A stretch of DNA of 64,000 nucleotides from Actinobacillus lignieresii (GTDB lineage Bacteria; Pseudomonadota; Gammaproteobacteria; Enterobacterales; Pasteurellaceae): contig NZ_UFRM01000001.1 in NCBI RefSeq assembly GCF_900444945.1, positions 2,163,800 to 2,227,799 on the forward strand, read 5' to 3'. Positions 1 through 11,182 of this stretch are shown here, piece by piece. Position numbers and translations under genes: made by a program. Positions within the stretch are counted from its first letter, which is position 1; each line of letters opens with the position of its first letter. A model generated the notes under the pieces. It was not told the origin of the DNA and ran no database searches. It saw nothing but the letters and a program-made list of their open reading frames with translations.

Positions 1-475
1 TTAAGGTTTCTAAATCCGCATAAATCGTTTCGATCACGTCCGCAAGCTGCTCGATTTTGGTTTCGAATAAGTCAAGCAACAATTCGTACGCATTACTATC
101 AATTAATTTTTCACGGCGAGAACGCATTCGATATAAACGGAACGCCGGTAAATCGCGTTCGCGCAGAGTAAATAAACGCCCGTCACGAATGGTAAATGCC
201 ACAGTGGCGATATCAGCGTAATCGTCATCATCTAAGCAATAGAAAAAAGAGTGAAGGTGTAAGCCGTCTTCGTCTTCGAAAAAGCGAGCGGAAGCCTCTA
301 AGTCTTCCAATTCGTGTTCTTCGGCAAGCGTTTGGTCTAAACCGCGTTGTAATACGCTACGTTCGTCATCGCTCGGATCGATTAGATCAATCCAAATCGC
401 ATCGTTTAACTGATCGGTTGCGGTTTCATCAACACTGATAAGACGTGCGTTATCTAAAGCAAATGCACGGATCAT
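1..475 (-). CDS. corA: Magnesium/cobalt transporter CorA (N-terminal part)
   Basis: N-terminal 158 codons of CorA, the pentameric inner-membrane Mg2+/Co2+ channel. The gene runs off the left edge, so the two C-terminal membrane helices and the GMN pore motif are not visible. The reverse-strand frame opens at ATG 475-473 ([12 protein letters not shown]) and contains the cytoplasmic funnel signatures [13 protein letters not shown] and [17 protein letters not shown], followed by [17 protein letters not shown], very close to enterobacterial CorA. A GGAG lies just upstream of the start. It is divergent from ubiE. The family identification is secure; completeness cannot be judged. Confidence 0.95.
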   Translation of the reverse strand, partial: MIRAFALDNARLISVDETATDQLNDAIWIDLIDPSDDERSVLQRGLDQTLAEEHELEDLEASARFFEDEDGLHLHSFFYCLDDDDYADIATVAFTIRDGRLFTLRERDLPAFRLYRMRSRREKLIDSNAYELLLDLFETKIEQLADVIETIYADLETL

Positions 476-775
476 TTTATTCTCCAATGGTTAGGAGGTA
501 ATGAACAAAAAGGAACAAAAAAGATACTAGGCGAGAGTTACCGACTTGCCGGCAACCTGAGGGTTTGGACAAGCGGGTTAGAAATCCGATAAGTATCGAC
601 TGTGACTGTCCAAAATTGTAATCCTCAAATAAAAATAGTGTGCGAATGGTACAGATTAACCGCTTTCTAGTCAAGCAAGCGGTCATTTACTTGCTTGATT
701 TTGCAAAATTTTAAGGAAAAATGACCGCTTTTTTGCTATCGTTAGCATTCCGAAATAATCAATGAGAATTTGACA
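476..775. other. Intergenic region between divergent corA and ubiE
   Basis: About 300 bases without a convincing gene. It must hold both promoters. On the reverse strand the region is open from an ATG at 686 to a stop just before corA (69 codons), but there is no visible ribosome binding site and the composition does not look coding; it could be part of a long corA leader. Bases 677-735 hold an inverted pair of uptake-signal cores (AAGCGGTCATTT / AAATGACCGCTT) followed by T residues, a terminator-like hairpin lying immediately upstream of ubiE. Confidence 0.5.
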
Positions 776-1552
776 ATGACTGATTTACAACACACGACAG
801 AAACAACTGAACACGAAACAACGCATTTTGGTTTTAAAACTGTTGCTAAAGAAGAAAAACAGCAACTGGTTGCTAATGTATTCCACAGCGTTGCCGGCAA
901 ATACGACTTAATGAATGATTTGCTTTCGTTTGGTATCCATCGTGTTTGGAAGCGTTTTACCATTGACTGCAGCGGCGTGCGTAAAGGGCAAAAAGTGTTG
1001 GATCTTGCCGGCGGAACCGGCGATTTTACCGCAAAATTTTCGCGCATTGTCGGCGAAAACGGCGAAGTGGTATTAGCCGATATTAATAGCTCGATGTTGG
1101 AAGTCGGTCGTGAGAAGCTGCGCAATTTGGGCGTAGTGGGAAATGTGAATTATGTGCAAGCGAATGCGGAATGCCTGCCGTTTGCGGATAATACCTTCGA
1201 TTGCGTGGTGATCAGTTTCGGTTTGCGTAATGTGACGGACAAAGGCAAAGCGTTACGTTCGATGTTTCGTGTGTTGAAGCCGGGCGGTCGTTTATTGGTA
1301 TTAGAATTTTCCAAACCGATTATTGACCCGATTAGTCAGCTATATAATTTCTACTCTTTTAATATTTTGCCGAAAGTCGGCGAAGTGGTAGTCAACGATG
1401 CGGAGAGCTATCGTTATCTTGCCGAATCGATTCGTATGCACCCGAAACAAGACGAATTAAAAGCGATGATGGAAAATGCCGGCTTTGAAAGCGTAAATTA
1501 TTATAACTTAAGTGCCGGTATTGTAGCGTTACATCGAGGATATAAGTTTTAA
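776..1552 (+). CDS. ubiE: Ubiquinone/menaquinone biosynthesis C-methyltransferase UbiE
   Basis: SAM-dependent C-methyltransferase that methylates demethylmenaquinone and the polyprenyl-methoxybenzoquinol intermediate of ubiquinone synthesis at the inner membrane. The product is 258 residues, family-typical. The SAM-binding motif [11 protein letters not shown] is at about residues 74-83, and the C-terminus ends ALHRGYKF as in enterobacteria. A TTG six bases upstream is in frame, but ATG 776 starts a protein that aligns with the family. It heads the ubiE-ubiJ-ubiB cluster, all on the plus strand with short gaps, so co-transcription is likely. Confidence 0.96.
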   Translation: MTDLQHTTETTEHETTHFGFKTVAKEEKQQLVANVFHSVAGKYDLMNDLLSFGIHRVWKRFTIDCSGVRKGQKVLDLAGGTGDFTAKFSRIVGENGEVVLADINSSMLEVGREKLRNLGVVGNVNYVQANAECLPFADNTFDCVVISFGLRNVTDKGKALRSMFRVLKPGGRLLVLEFSKPIIDPISQLYNFYSFNILPKVGEVVVNDAESYRYLAESIRMHPKQDELKAMMENAGFESVNYYNLSAGIVALHRGYKF

Positions 1553-1577
1553 TTTATTGTCATCCGAGGAATACGCG

Positions 1578-2210
1578 ATGTTATCTCAACTTAAACAGCA
1601 GCTTATGTTGCCGCAATTTGCTTTCGGTACGATAGAAACCGCTTTTAATGCATTGCTTCAACGTTCGCCGCACGTATTGCCGGCATTACGTAAGTTGGCG
1701 GGCAAATGCTTACATATTGAATTAACCTCACCGGCGGTCAATTTCTACCTGATTTTTAGCGAAACTCGCGCGGAATGGTTGTCGGTTTACGAAGGCGAAG
1801 CGGATTGCCATGTACAACTTTCGTTTGAAACCTTACCGAAACTTGCCGATAAAGCGAAATTAACCGAGCTGATTAATAACAAATCATTGGTACTGAACGG
1901 CGATATTCAGGTGCTACAACATTTCACCGCATTGTTAGATGAATTGGAAAAAGATCCTGCCGAACTGTTGTCGCCTTTTGTCGGAGATGTGATTGCTCAG
2001 ACTTCAACCGATTTTGCCAAAAAATTATTTAATAAGTTAAAAGGGCAGATTGAACAGAATCATCAACATCTTGCAGAGAATTTGATGAATGAGCGTCCGG
2101 TATTGGTACATCGCTTACAAGCGGTTAATTTTTACGATCAAGTTGCAGAGCTTGAACAGCAAGCGGTCGAATTTGAACGAAAATTTGCAAAATTTGAGAA
2201 GAAATCATGA
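1578..2210 (+). CDS. ubiJ: Ubiquinone biosynthesis accessory factor UbiJ (SCP2 domain)
   Basis: Accessory, probably lipid-binding protein of the aerobic ubiquinone complex, 210 residues. Recognised mainly from position between ubiE and ubiB and from overall family character: an N-terminal SCP2-like sterol-carrier fold (about residues 20-120) and a charged helical C-terminus likely to be a coiled coil. I choose ATG 1578 because GAGGA lies 8 bases upstream; the in-frame TTG at 1557 lacks a ribosome binding site. The stop overlaps the ubiB start (ATGA), indicating translational coupling. Confidence 0.88.
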   Translation: MLSQLKQQLMLPQFAFGTIETAFNALLQRSPHVLPALRKLAGKCLHIELTSPAVNFYLIFSETRAEWLSVYEGEADCHVQLSFETLPKLADKAKLTELINNKSLVLNGDIQVLQHFTALLDELEKDPAELLSPFVGDVIAQTSTDFAKKLFNKLKGQIEQNHQHLAENLMNERPVLVHRLQAVNFYDQVAELEQQAVEFERKFAKFEKKS

Positions 2211-3841
2211 CTTGTAAAAATACCCGTCGCCTTTATCAAATTATCACTACGTTTCTGCGTTACGGCATTGATGAAATCATTCCCGATATTCCGCTCACTC
2301 GCCATGCTCGTTTAGGGCGTAAGGCTCTGTTTTGGGTGCGAAATCAGCACAAAGATCAGCCGTTCGGCGTGCGTTTACGTTTAGCTTTGCAAGAGCTAGG
2401 GCCGGTGTGGATTAAACTCGGGCAAATGCTTTCTACTCGCCGTGATTTATTTGAGCCGGAATTAGCGGATCAGCTTGCTTTATTACAGGACTCGGTTGAA
2501 CCTTTTGACGGTAAATCAGCCCGTCAAATTATTGAACAGTCTTTAGGCGGAAGCCTTGAGACTTGGTTTGACGAATTCGATGAACAAGCGCTTGCCTCCG
2601 CTTCGATTGCACAGGTTCACACGGCAAAATTTAATCAAAATCAACCGCTTGTCGGCAAAGATGTGGTGATTAAAGTGATTCGTCCGGATATTGAACCGAT
2701 TATCAAGGCGGATATTGCGCTGATGTATCGCTTGGCAAGTTGGATTCCTCGTCTGTCGAATGATGCGAGGCGTTTGCGTGCGACCGAAGTGGTGCGTGAA
2801 TACGAAAAAACGCTACTCGATGAGCTGGATTTGACCCGAGAAATGGCAAATGCGATTCGCTTGCGCAATAACTTTGAAAACAGCGAAATGTTGTATGTGC
2901 CGGAAATGTATCCGGATTTTTGTCATAAAAACGTGATTGTGATGGAGCGTATTTACGGTATTCCGGTGTCGGATGTCGAAACGCTTAAAGCAAACGGCAC
3001 GGATATGAAATTATTGGCGGAACGCGGCGTACAAGTTTTTTTCACCCAAGTATTTCGGGACAGTTTTTTCCACGCCGATATGCACGCCGGTAATATTTTC
3101 GTGAATCCGAATCATCCGGAAAATCCGCAATATATCGGGATTGACTGCGGTATTGTCGGCACGTTGAACCAAAATGATAAACGTTATTTGGCGGAAAGTT
3201 TTGTCGCCTTTTTTAATCGGGATTACCGCCGTGTGGCGTTAATGCACGTGGAATCGGGCTGGACGCCGTCGGATACCGATATTGATGCGTTTGAACAGGC
3301 GTTCCGTGAAGTATGCGAGCCGATTTTCGCTAAACCGTTATCGGAAATTTCTTTTGGTCACGTGTTGCTCAATCTGTTTAACGTGGCTCGTGAATTTAAT
3401 ATGGAAGTACAGCCTCAATTGGTGTTACTGCAAAAAACCTTACTCTATATTGAAGGTTTAGGCAGACAAGTTTATCCGCAGCTGGATTTATGGCAAACCG
3501 CAAAACCGTTTTTACAAAATTGGCTGAACGAACAAGTGGGGGTGAAGGCGATCTTACGTGATTTAAAACAACGTGCGCCGCAATTTAGAGAACATTTTGC
3601 CGAGTTTCCGGAAGCGGTATTTAATGCCTTACAGCAACAGAAGCAGATTAATTTCCGCTTAGACGAACTGAATAAAATCTTGCAAGCGCAAGGGCGGCAA
3701 AAATCCCATAATGTACGGAGTATCGTGAGCGGAGTAATTATTCTCGGTGTGTTATGGCGATTTGACGATTTACCGTTATGGCTGAGTTGCGGTACGTTGG
3801 TTACGGCGTTGTTAGTGTTATTGCTACAAAGAAAGTCGTAA
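2207..3841 (+). CDS. ubiB: Atypical kinase/ATPase UbiB, ubiquinone biosynthesis
   Basis: ABC1/ADCK/UbiB-family protein of 544 residues needed for ubiquinone synthesis, thought to act as an ATPase that helps move lipid intermediates to the Coq/Ubi complex. The family-defining KxGQ motif is present (KLGQ at 70-73), as are SASIAQVH around residue 135 and kinase-like catalytic and metal motifs ([15 protein letters not shown]). Two hydrophobic segments at the C-terminus (about 500-541) are the expected membrane anchor. ATG 2207 overlaps the ubiJ stop. The tat promoter follows 18 bases after the stop. Confidence 0.95.
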   Translation: MTCKNTRRLYQIITTFLRYGIDEIIPDIPLTRHARLGRKALFWVRNQHKDQPFGVRLRLALQELGPVWIKLGQMLSTRRDLFEPELADQLALLQDSVEPFDGKSARQIIEQSLGGSLETWFDEFDEQALASASIAQVHTAKFNQNQPLVGKDVVIKVIRPDIEPIIKADIALMYRLASWIPRLSNDARRLRATEVVREYEKTLLDELDLTREMANAIRLRNNFENSEMLYVPEMYPDFCHKNVIVMERIYGIPVSDVETLKANGTDMKLLAERGVQVFFTQVFRDSFFHADMHAGNIFVNPNHPENPQYIGIDCGIVGTLNQNDKRYLAESFVAFFNRDYRRVALMHVESGWTPSDTDIDAFEQAFREVCEPIFAKPLSEISFGHVLLNLFNVAREFNMEVQPQLVLLQKTLLYIEGLGRQVYPQLDLWQTAKPFLQNWLNEQVGVKAILRDLKQRAPQFREHFAEFPEAVFNALQQQKQINFRLDELNKILQAQGRQKSHNVRSIVSGVIILGVLWRFDDLPLWLSCGTLVTALLVLLLQRKS

Positions 3842-3858
3842 TAAATGACGTGTTTATA

Positions 3859-3887
3859 TTGGTCATATTATTAAAATAGCATATAAT
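3859..3887 (+). promoter_or_regulatory. Probable sigma-70 promoter of tatABC
   Basis: TTGGTC (3859-3864), a 17-base spacer and TATAAT (3882-3887) form a strong promoter 45 bases before tatA. The intervening leader is A-rich and ends with the AGGAG ribosome binding site. Confidence 0.75.
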
Positions 3888-3932
3888 GCGAAAAATCATT
3901 TTTAAACTTAAAAACAAAAAAGAGGAGTCTGT

Positions 3933-4163
3933 ATGGGTGGCATTAGCATTTGGCAATTACTGATTATCGTCGCAATTATCGTATTATTATTCGGTACGAA
4001 AAAATTACGTACGTTAGGTACGGATTTAGGTGAATCCGTAAAAGGCTTTAAAAAAGCGATGGCGGATGACAAATCGCAACCTCAAGACGCGAGTTTTGAA
4101 AAAGTAGAAGCGAAAGAAGCGGCTTCTACCGAACAAAAAGCGAAAGAAAAAGAGCAGGCGTAA
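3933..4163 (+). CDS. tatA: Sec-independent protein translocase subunit TatA
   Basis: Pore-forming/membrane-thinning subunit of the twin-arginine translocase, 76 residues. One N-terminal membrane helix (about 6-22, [15 protein letters not shown]) is followed by the [10 protein letters not shown] hinge, an amphipathic helix and a charged Glu/Lys-rich tail. AGGAG lies 7 bases before the ATG. First gene of a compact tatABC operon; the gap to tatB is three bases. Confidence 0.95.
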   Translation: MGGISIWQLLIIVAIIVLLFGTKKLRTLGTDLGESVKGFKKAMADDKSQPQDASFEKVEAKEAASTEQKAKEKEQA

Positions 4164-4166
4164 TCC

Positions 4167-4754
4167 GTGTTTGATATCGGTTTTTCTGAATTAGTACTTA
4201 TTTTTATTGTGGGATTGGTCGTACTGGGGCCGCAACGTTTGCCTATTGCAATCAAAACGGTGATGGGATGGATTCGTACGATTCGAGGATTAGCTGCAAA
4301 CGTACAAAACGAACTTGCTCAAGAGCTGAAATTACAAGAGCTTCAAGAAAGCATTAAGAAAGCGGAAAAATTGAATTTAACTACGCTTTCGCCGGAATTA
4401 AGTAAAACCGTTGAAGAATTGAAACAGTCGGCTCAAAAAATGCAAAGCGATTTGGATGCCGCAAAGGGCGAGATTACCAAATTAACGGACGAGCAAGTGG
4501 CGAATATTCAGAATAATATTGCGCAAGAAGAACAACATCTGGCGACAGTACAGCCGGAAACGTTGCAAAAATCTGAAGAAAATCAACCGCTTGTCGATAC
4601 TGCTAATGCTGAGGAGAATCCGTCGCTTTCGCCTGCGGAAATTGCCGAGCAAGCCGAATTGGACGAATCTCAATTTGCAGCGTATTACCCGCCTGACGAT
4701 GGTTTAGCTTCTCCAACCTCTTCACAACAACAGGATAAACAGAATGTCAGTTGA
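4167..4754 (+). CDS. tatB: Sec-independent protein translocase subunit TatB
   Basis: Twin-arginine signal-peptide receptor subunit, 195 residues, acting with TatC. The start is a GTG at 4167, three bases after the tatA stop; [22 protein letters not shown] is the family N-terminus with its single membrane helix. A long helical region (40-120) is followed by an acidic, Pro/Ser-rich tail. The coding end overlaps tatC by 11 bases, implying coupled translation. Confidence 0.95.
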   Translation: MFDIGFSELVLIFIVGLVVLGPQRLPIAIKTVMGWIRTIRGLAANVQNELAQELKLQELQESIKKAEKLNLTTLSPELSKTVEELKQSAQKMQSDLDAAKGEITKLTDEQVANIQNNIAQEEQHLATVQPETLQKSEENQPLVDTANAEENPSLSPAEIAEQAELDESQFAAYYPPDDGLASPTSSQQQDKQNVS

Positions 4755-5490
4755 AGCGTCTCAACCTCTGATTAGCCATTTAGTTGAATTAAGAAACCGC
4801 TTGCTACGTAGTTTTATTTGTGTGCTGGTGGTTTTTTGTGCTTTGGTCTATTGGGCAAATGATATTTATACTTTGCTCGCCACGCCGCTAACAGAGAATT
4901 TGCCCGCAGGGGCGACGATGATTGCAACCAATGTTGCGACACCTTTTTTTACACCGATCAAATTAACCGGTGTTGTAGCGGTATTTTTATCCGTTCCTTT
5001 TATTTTGTATCAAATTTGGGCGTTTGTCGCACCGGCATTATATAAGCATGAAAAACGTTTGATTTATCCTTTATTGGTATCAAGTACGTTGCTGTTTTAC
5101 GCGGGGGTAGCCTTCGCTTACTATATCGTATTTCCGCTTGTCTTCGGTTTCTTAACCAGTACGGCGCCGGAAGGCGTACAAATGGCGACCGATATCAGTA
5201 GTTATTTAGATTTTATCTTAACGATTTTCTTAGCGTTCGGTATTTGTTTTGAAGTACCTGTTGCGATTATTTTATTATGTTGGTCGGGCGTTACTTCGGC
5301 GGAAGATTTACGTGCGAAACGACCTTATATTATTGTCGCGGCGTTTGTTATCGGTATGTTATTAACGCCGCCGGACATATTCTCGCAAACGCTTTTAGCA
5401 ATCCCGATGTGTTTGTTGTTTGAAGTCGGATTATTCTTCTCGAAGTTCTATAAACCGAGAGACGAGCAACCGGAAACGATCGCCAATTAA
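4744..5490 (+). CDS. tatC: Sec-independent protein translocase subunit TatC
   Basis: Polytopic core of the twin-arginine translocase, 248 residues with six predicted membrane helices. The family motifs are visible: [12 protein letters not shown] at the N-terminus (the signal-peptide binding face), the FFTPIKLT region and [16 protein letters not shown]. It overlaps tatB by 11 bases. A strong palindromic terminator follows 4 bases after the stop. Confidence 0.96.
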   Translation: MSVEASQPLISHLVELRNRLLRSFICVLVVFCALVYWANDIYTLLATPLTENLPAGATMIATNVATPFFTPIKLTGVVAVFLSVPFILYQIWAFVAPALYKHEKRLIYPLLVSSTLLFYAGVAFAYYIVFPLVFGFLTSTAPEGVQMATDISSYLDFILTIFLAFGICFEVPVAIILLCWSGVTSAEDLRAKRPYIIVAAFVIGMLLTPPDIFSQTLLAIPMCLLFEVGLFFSKFYKPRDEQPETIAN

Positions 5491-5493
5491 TCC

Positions 5494-5520
5494 AACCCGC
5501 TTGCAAGCGGGTTATTTTTT
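5494..5520 (+). terminator. Rho-independent terminator after tatC
   Basis: Perfect 20-base palindrome AACCCGCTTG/CAAGCGGGTT at 5494-5513 followed by a T run. The stem contains an uptake-signal-like core (CAAGCGGG). Confidence 0.85.
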
Positions 5521-5540
5521 ATGAAAATTTACCAAATTAG

Positions 5541-6569
<1,029 letters not shown>

Positions 6570-6584
6570 CGATAAGAGTTAAAT

Positions 6585-6643
6585 GTAAGCGGTTAGATTG
6601 AATGAATTTTTTGTAAAACATTCGGTCTAACCGTTACTTTTTT
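6585..6643 (+). terminator. Terminator after hemB (uptake-signal-like stem)
   Basis: Long imperfect inverted repeat, GTAAGCGGTTAGA...TCTAACCGTTAC, followed by seven T residues. The next gene's AGGAGG begins immediately after the T run. Confidence 0.7.
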
Positions 6644-6655
6644 AGGAGGTATAAA

Positions 6656-7018
6656 ATGAACGGCTCTTTTTCTCTTCAACCGTCCGACGAATCGCAACGT
6701 AAGATAATGTATATCACTTACGGCTTATTCGGCTTAGGTATTATTTTCGGCGGCTTACCGGCGATTGCCGGTGTCATTCTGGCCTATATCAAACGTGAAG
6801 ATATGCAAGGAACGGCATATTATGATCATATGTGTTTTTTGATTCGTACGTTTTGGGGAACGTTAGCCGGTTTCGTTTTAGGCTTTGTGCTTTCGATTAT
6901 CGGTATCGGTTTCGTCGTTATTTGGGCGATAAGCATTTGGTATGTGTTTCGAGTGATTTACGGCGCAGTGAAATTATTCGATAACAAATTGGTGACCCCG
7001 ACCAGTTGGTTTATGTAG
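6656..7018 (+). CDS. Small membrane protein, DUF4870/YtcJ-like
   Basis: Unnamed 120-residue protein with three hydrophobic segments (about residues 21-45, 68-88 and 88-110), a short soluble N-terminus and an IYGAVKLFDNK tail. It resembles small conserved Gram-negative membrane proteins of the DUF4870 type, but I cannot assign a function. A strong ribosome binding site AGGAGG precedes the ATG. It lies between the hemB terminator and a bidirectional terminator shared with mutM, so it must have its own promoter or depend on read-through. Confidence 0.75.
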   Translation: MNGSFSLQPSDESQRKIMYITYGLFGLGIIFGGLPAIAGVILAYIKREDMQGTAYYDHMCFLIRTFWGTLAGFVLGFVLSIIGIGFVVIWAISIWYVFRVIYGAVKLFDNKLVTPTSWFM

Positions 7019-7029
7019 TAAGTTGTTGC

Positions 7030-7060
7030 AAAAAAGCGGTCAAATTTGACCGCTTTTTTA
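7030..7060. terminator. Bidirectional terminator between convergent genes
   Basis: Near-perfect palindrome AAAAAGCGGTCAAA/TTTGACCGCTTTTT made of two uptake-signal cores in inverted orientation, with A and T runs on the two sides. It serves the small membrane protein gene and mutM. Confidence 0.85.
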
Positions 7061-7068
7061 CGTTTAGG

Positions 7069-7890
7069 CTATCTAGGTAGCATTTGGCAATGCGGACAGA
7101 AATAGCTGTTACGTTGCCCGATAACTTTCGCTTCAATGATGGTGCCGCAATCATTACAGGCTTCGCCTTTACGTCCGTAAACTTGTAATACTTGGGCGAA
7201 ATAGCCCGGTTTACCGTCCGGTTGAATAAAATCTTTCAGTGTTGTACCGCCTTGAATAATCGCTTTAGCCAGCACTTCTTTAATCACTTTCACTAAGCGT
7301 TCGCACTGTTTCTCGGTTAGATTCTGTGCGGCAAGTTCCGGATGGATCCCCGCCATAAACAGCGATTCGCAAGCATAGATATTCCCTACGCCCACTACAA
7401 TATCGTTATTCATAATAAAGTTCTTTACCGCTACGGTTTTGTTACGGCTTCGTGCAAATAAATACGCAGCGGTAAAAGATTCGGATAACGGTTCCGGCCC
7501 TAAACGGGTAATTAATTCGTGTTGTTCGGCATTTTTCGTCCATAGCCAACAACCGAATTTACGCGGATCGTTATAACGTAAAACCGTACCGTCTTGCGTA
7601 ATGAGATCAACGTGGTCGTGTTTACCCGCAGGCTGTTGGTTTTCCTGTAAAATCCCTAACGAGCCGGACATACCCAAGTGAATCAAAATATCGCCTTGAG
7701 TGGTATGCAATATCAAATATTTGGCTCGGCGGGATAATGCAACGATTTTCGACCCTTGCATATGTTGCAATTCGTCCGAAATCGCCCAACGCAGTTTTTG
7801 GGTACGTACGACAATTTGTTTAATAATTTTGCCGTGCAGATAAGGTTCTACACCTCGTAAGCTGGTTTCAACTTCCGGTAATTCGGGCAT
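7069..7890 (-). CDS. mutM: Formamidopyrimidine-DNA glycosylase MutM (Fpg)
   Basis: Bifunctional glycosylase/AP lyase that removes 8-oxoguanine and formamidopyrimidines; 273 residues. The N-terminus MPELPEVET carries catalytic Pro2 and Glu3. The C-terminal zinc finger CNDCG...CPHC is intact, and a Lys-rich HGK loop near residue 60 fits the family. Faces the small membrane protein gene across a shared terminator. Confidence 0.96.
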   Translation of the reverse strand: MPELPEVETSLRGVEPYLHGKIIKQIVVRTQKLRWAISDELQHMQGSKIVALSRRAKYLILHTTQGDILIHLGMSGSLGILQENQQPAGKHDHVDLITQDGTVLRYNDPRKFGCWLWTKNAEQHELITRLGPEPLSESFTAAYLFARSRNKTVAVKNFIMNNDIVVGVGNIYACESLFMAGIHPELAAQNLTEKQCERLVKVIKEVLAKAIIQGGTTLKDFIQPDGKPGYFAQVLQVYGRKGEACNDCGTIIEAKVIGQRNSYFCPHCQMLPR

Positions 7891-7952
7891 GTATATTCTC
7901 CAAAGAATTTAGATAAACAAAGGGCAAGGATAACCTTGCCCGATTGATTTTA

Positions 7953-9245
7953 TTATTGCGCTCTGACTAAACGGCTGAAGACGACGCCAATCAGTAATCC
8001 GCCTACGGCAAACGGTAGCCATTCCATAGAGTAGGCTTTAAGCGGTAAGTTTTCGGTAATACTTACGCCGGCTACGGAAAGAATGGATACGATTGTTACT
8101 AAAATCAGTGAAATGCGTAATGCGAATAACGGGATTTTTACAAACAGATTCAATAACAATAAGAAAATTATCGACATTGCAATCGGATAAAGTACCAGTA
8201 ATACCGGAATAGATTTACTGATTACCGCACTTAACCCTTGGTTTGCCAAGCCGAAACCGATTAAAGTACAAACGATTGCATAGGTTCTATAAGAAATTTT
8301 CGGGAAAATTTCGTGGAAATATTCGCTTACCGATACGACAAGACCGATAGCGGTAGTTAAACAAGCAAGCGATACGATAACGCCTAATAGCGTTCTACCT
8401 AATTCGCCGAAGGCTTGCGTTGCGGCAACGTTAAGAATATAAGTCCCTAAATCTTGTTTTTTAGCGGTTAAGTCCGCCAATACTTCCGCAGAAATCGGTA
8501 ATTTGTTACCGATCCAACCGATAGAGAGATAAATTAACGCTAATAAAATTGCAGCGATTACCCCCGCCATTGCGGTTTGTTTACTTAATGCTTTGGTTTC
8601 GGATAAGCCTTTGCTTTTAATCGCATTGATTACGATAACCGAAAAGGCAACGGAAGCTAAAGCGTCCATCGTATTGTAACCGGCAAGGATGCCGTTCACC
8701 ATCGGCGCTTCCATCACATTGCTGCTTGACGGATTATCGGAGAATAATGCGATACCGCTAATGACAAGTGCAAGAATGGCGATGAGTAATGCCGGTGTCA
8801 GGATAGAACCGATTCGCTCCACCATTTTGGACGGATTTAAACTTAGCCAAATGGTTAAAGCAAAATATACTGCGGTAAAAATCAGTAACGATACGGTGGT
8901 TTGCTCGCCTAAAAACGGTAATACCGCCATTTCATAAGCGGTTGCCGCCGTACGCGGAATGGCAAAGAAAGGTCCGATAGTTAAATAAATCGCAACTAAA
9001 AATAGTACGGAGAACCACGGATGAATACGATGTAACGCCTCTTTATAGCCGCCTTTATAAGAGGCGCTGACGATAATACCGAGTAACGGTAAGCCTACTC
9101 CGGTAATAATAAAACCGATGGTTGCGGTCCAAAAATCCGCACCGCTTTCAAAACCTAATTTCGGCGGAAAAATTAAGTTACCCGCCCCAAAGAAGATGGC
9201 AAACAGCATAAAGCCGACCACAAATGTATTTTTAGTCATATACAT
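7953..9245 (-). CDS. brnQ: Branched-chain amino acid transporter BrnQ (LIVCS family)
   Basis: Sodium-coupled Leu/Ile/Val carrier of the inner membrane, about 430 residues and 12 membrane segments. The family signature is clear near the N-terminus: FAIFFGAGNLIFPP and GPFFAIPRTAATAYE. Two ATGs (9245 and 9239) could start it; neither has a strong ribosome binding site. It follows fabG in the same direction but is separated by a terminator, so it is probably a separate unit. Confidence 0.92.
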   Translation of the reverse strand: MYMTKNTFVVGFMLFAIFFGAGNLIFPPKLGFESGADFWTATIGFIITGVGLPLLGIIVSASYKGGYKEALHRIHPWFSVLFLVAIYLTIGPFFAIPRTAATAYEMAVLPFLGEQTTVSLLIFTAVYFALTIWLSLNPSKMVERIGSILTPALLIAILALVISGIALFSDNPSSSNVMEAPMVNGILAGYNTMDALASVAFSVIVINAIKSKGLSETKALSKQTAMAGVIAAILLALIYLSIGWIGNKLPISAEVLADLTAKKQDLGTYILNVAATQAFGELGRTLLGVIVSLACLTTAIGLVVSVSEYFHEIFPKISYRTYAIVCTLIGFGLANQGLSAVISKSIPVLLVLYPIAMSIIFLLLLNLFVKIPLFALRISLILVTIVSILSVAGVSITENLPLKAYSMEWLPFAVGGLLIGVVFSRLVRAQ

Positions 9246-9305
9246 ACCACACTTTTAATTTGCTTCTCAGCAAATAACAAATATAAAAAGAAAAAGGAGA
9301 CCCGA

Positions 9306-9348
9306 AAAAATAGTAAAACCGAACTTTACCGAAAAGTAAAGCTCGGTT
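9306..9348 (-). terminator. Terminator after fabG
   Basis: On the reverse strand AACCGAGCTTTAC and GTAAAGTTCGGTT form a stem with a short loop, followed by a T-rich stretch. Confidence 0.7.
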
Positions 9349-9370
9349 AAAAACAGACCGCTTGTGGCGG

Positions 9371-10096
9371 TTAGTTCATATATAAACCACCGTTTACGTG
9401 GATAGTTTCGCCGGTGATGTATTTTGCATCATCACTGGCTAAGAATGCGACCGCTTTCGCAATATCTTGTGCAGAACCTAACCGACCGGCCGGAATTTGG
9501 CTTAAGATCGCTTGTTTTTGATCTTCGTTTAATTCGTCCGTCATATCGGTTGCGATAAAGCCCGGAGCAACCACGTTTACCGTAATGCCGCGAGAGGCGA
9601 CTTCTTTGGCTAATGATTTGGAAAAACCGACTAAACCGGCTTTTGCCGCACAGTAGTTGGTTTGACCCGGATTACCCATTGAGCCGACAACCGAACCGAT
9701 CGTAACGATTCGGCCGCCTTTTTTCATCATCGGGCGCAATACCGCTTTAGATAAACGATATACGGAAGTTAAGTTAGTTTGAATGATATCGAACCAATCG
9801 TCTTCTTTCATACGCATCAATAAACCGTCACGGGTGATACCCGCATTGTTTACTAAAATATCAACATCACCGAAATCCGCTTTGATTTGTGCCAATACAG
9901 TTTCAATAGAGTCTGCATCCGTTACGTTTAACACTAAACCTTTGCCGTGTTCGCCTAAGTATGCAGAAATACTTTCCGCACCTTTTTCCGATGTTGCAGT
10001 ACCAATCACGGTTGCACCTTTTGCCGCTAATTCTTCTGCGATAGCTTTACCAATACCACGAGTTGCCCCCGTTACTAATGCGATTTTACCTTGCAT
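9371..10096 (-). CDS. fabG: 3-oxoacyl-[acyl-carrier-protein] reductase FabG
   Basis: NADPH-dependent reductase of the fatty-acid elongation cycle, 241 residues, short-chain dehydrogenase family. The Rossmann motif TGATRGIG is at the N-terminus, NNAG near residue 86, and the catalytic YxxxK is in NYCAAKAG. A good AGGAG lies before the ATG. It follows fabD, but an invertedly repeated element of about 95 bases lies between the two genes. No acpP or fabH is adjacent, unlike the enterobacterial fab cluster. Confidence 0.96.
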   Translation of the reverse strand: MQGKIALVTGATRGIGKAIAEELAAKGATVIGTATSEKGAESISAYLGEHGKGLVLNVTDADSIETVLAQIKADFGDVDILVNNAGITRDGLLMRMKEDDWFDIIQTNLTSVYRLSKAVLRPMMKKGGRIVTIGSVVGSMGNPGQTNYCAAKAGLVGFSKSLAKEVASRGITVNVVAPGFIATDMTDELNEDQKQAILSQIPAGRLGSAQDIAKAVAFLASDDAKYITGETIHVNGGLYMN

Positions 10097-10114
10097 TTTT
10101 TTCTCCTATAAAAA

Positions 10115-10207
10115 GTTCCCCTCTTTAGTAAAGAGGGGGAGGGGAGATTTGTGTGATGTTGAAGATCCTAAAAATCTCCCCCAGTCCCTCTTTTCAAAGA
10201 GGAGAGT
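10115..10207. repeat. Dispersed CT/GA-rich palindromic repeat, copy 1 (fabD-fabG)
   Basis: Two half-units in inverted orientation. Each contains a CCCCTCTTT...AAAGAGGGG hairpin next to an AAATCTCCCC tail. In this copy the AAATCTCCCC tails face each other in the middle. A second copy with outward tails lies at 39100-39192 between hisG and hisD. It looks like a small non-autonomous palindromic element. Confidence 0.75.
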
Positions 10208-10213
10208 TAATCA

Positions 10214-11149
10214 TTATGCTGAAACAGCCTCTAATGAAACCAGGTCATTTACCGCTTGTGCTTTGAGTTCTTTCACAATGCGAGAAGTTAAGCCTGTAAG
10301 CACTTTACCCGGACCGATTTCATAAAGCGTTGTAACACCTTCATTTGCCATTTTTTCTACCGTTTCAGTCCAACGAACTGGGCTATAAAGTTGGTGAACT
10401 AATGCGTTACGAATTGCTTCAGCATCGGTCTCTACACTAACATCAACATTGTTAATAACTGGTACAACCGGTACGTTTAACGTGATATTTTGTAATGCTT
10501 CGGCTAATTTATCCGCAGCCGGTTTCATTAATGCACAGTGAGACGGTACGCTTACCGCAAGTGGTAACGCACGTTTTGCGCCTGCCGCTTTACATAATTC
10601 ACCCGCTTTTTCCGCAGCCGCTTTTGTACCGGCAATCACGACTTGCCCTGGGCTATTGAAGTTTACTGCTGAAACGATTTCACCGACTTCCGCTTGAGCT
10701 TGTTCACAAGCGTTAATAATCGCTTCGTTATCTAAGCCGATAATTGCATACATTGCACCTGTACCCGCCGGTACTGCTTGTTGCATTGCATTACCACGTA
10801 ATTCCACTAGTTTGATCGCATCTTGGAAATCTAATACGCCAGCACAAACTAATGCCGAGTATTCGCCTAAGCTATGACCTGCCATGACAGACGGTTTTAA
10901 TTCGGGGTATTTTTGTTGCCACACACGATAAATCGCAACCGATGAAGCTAAAAGCGCCGGTTGGGTACGTTGTGTTTGACCTAAATCTTCCGCCGAACCG
11001 TTTTGTACGAGATCCCAAAGATCGTAACCTAAAACATCAGATGCTTGTTTGAAGGTTTCTTCAACAATTGGGTATGCAGTTGCAAGATCCGCTAACATTC
11101 CGACCGCTTGTGAGCCCTGTCCCGGGAACACCATTGCAAAATTTGACAT
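10214..11149 (-). CDS. fabD: Malonyl-CoA:ACP transacylase FabD
   Basis: Loads malonyl groups from CoA onto acyl carrier protein; 311 residues. The N-terminal FPGQGSQ and the catalytic-serine motif GHSLGEYSAL (Ser93) are present, as is the downstream PSHCALM histidine. AGGAA lies upstream of the ATG. Second-last gene of the reverse-strand group ending in fabG. Confidence 0.96.
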   Translation of the reverse strand: MSNFAMVFPGQGSQAVGMLADLATAYPIVEETFKQASDVLGYDLWDLVQNGSAEDLGQTQRTQPALLASSVAIYRVWQQKYPELKPSVMAGHSLGEYSALVCAGVLDFQDAIKLVELRGNAMQQAVPAGTGAMYAIIGLDNEAIINACEQAQAEVGEIVSAVNFNSPGQVVIAGTKAAAEKAGELCKAAGAKRALPLAVSVPSHCALMKPAADKLAEALQNITLNVPVVPVINNVDVSVETDAEAIRNALVHQLYSPVRWTETVEKMANEGVTTLYEIGPGKVLTGLTSRIVKELKAQAVNDLVSLEAVSA

Positions 11150-11182
11150 ATTTTTTCCTCTTATTTGTAAATTTGGTGCTGA

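Noticed and set aside
477..686. 69-codon reverse-strand frame upstream of corA as a gene
   Set aside because: No ribosome binding site, atypical composition, and overlaps the expected promoter and leader; kept only as a possible leader feature.
9783..10325. 180-codon plus-strand frame opposite fabG/fabD
   Set aside because: Mirror frame of two clear genes and their repeat-filled junction; no coding character.
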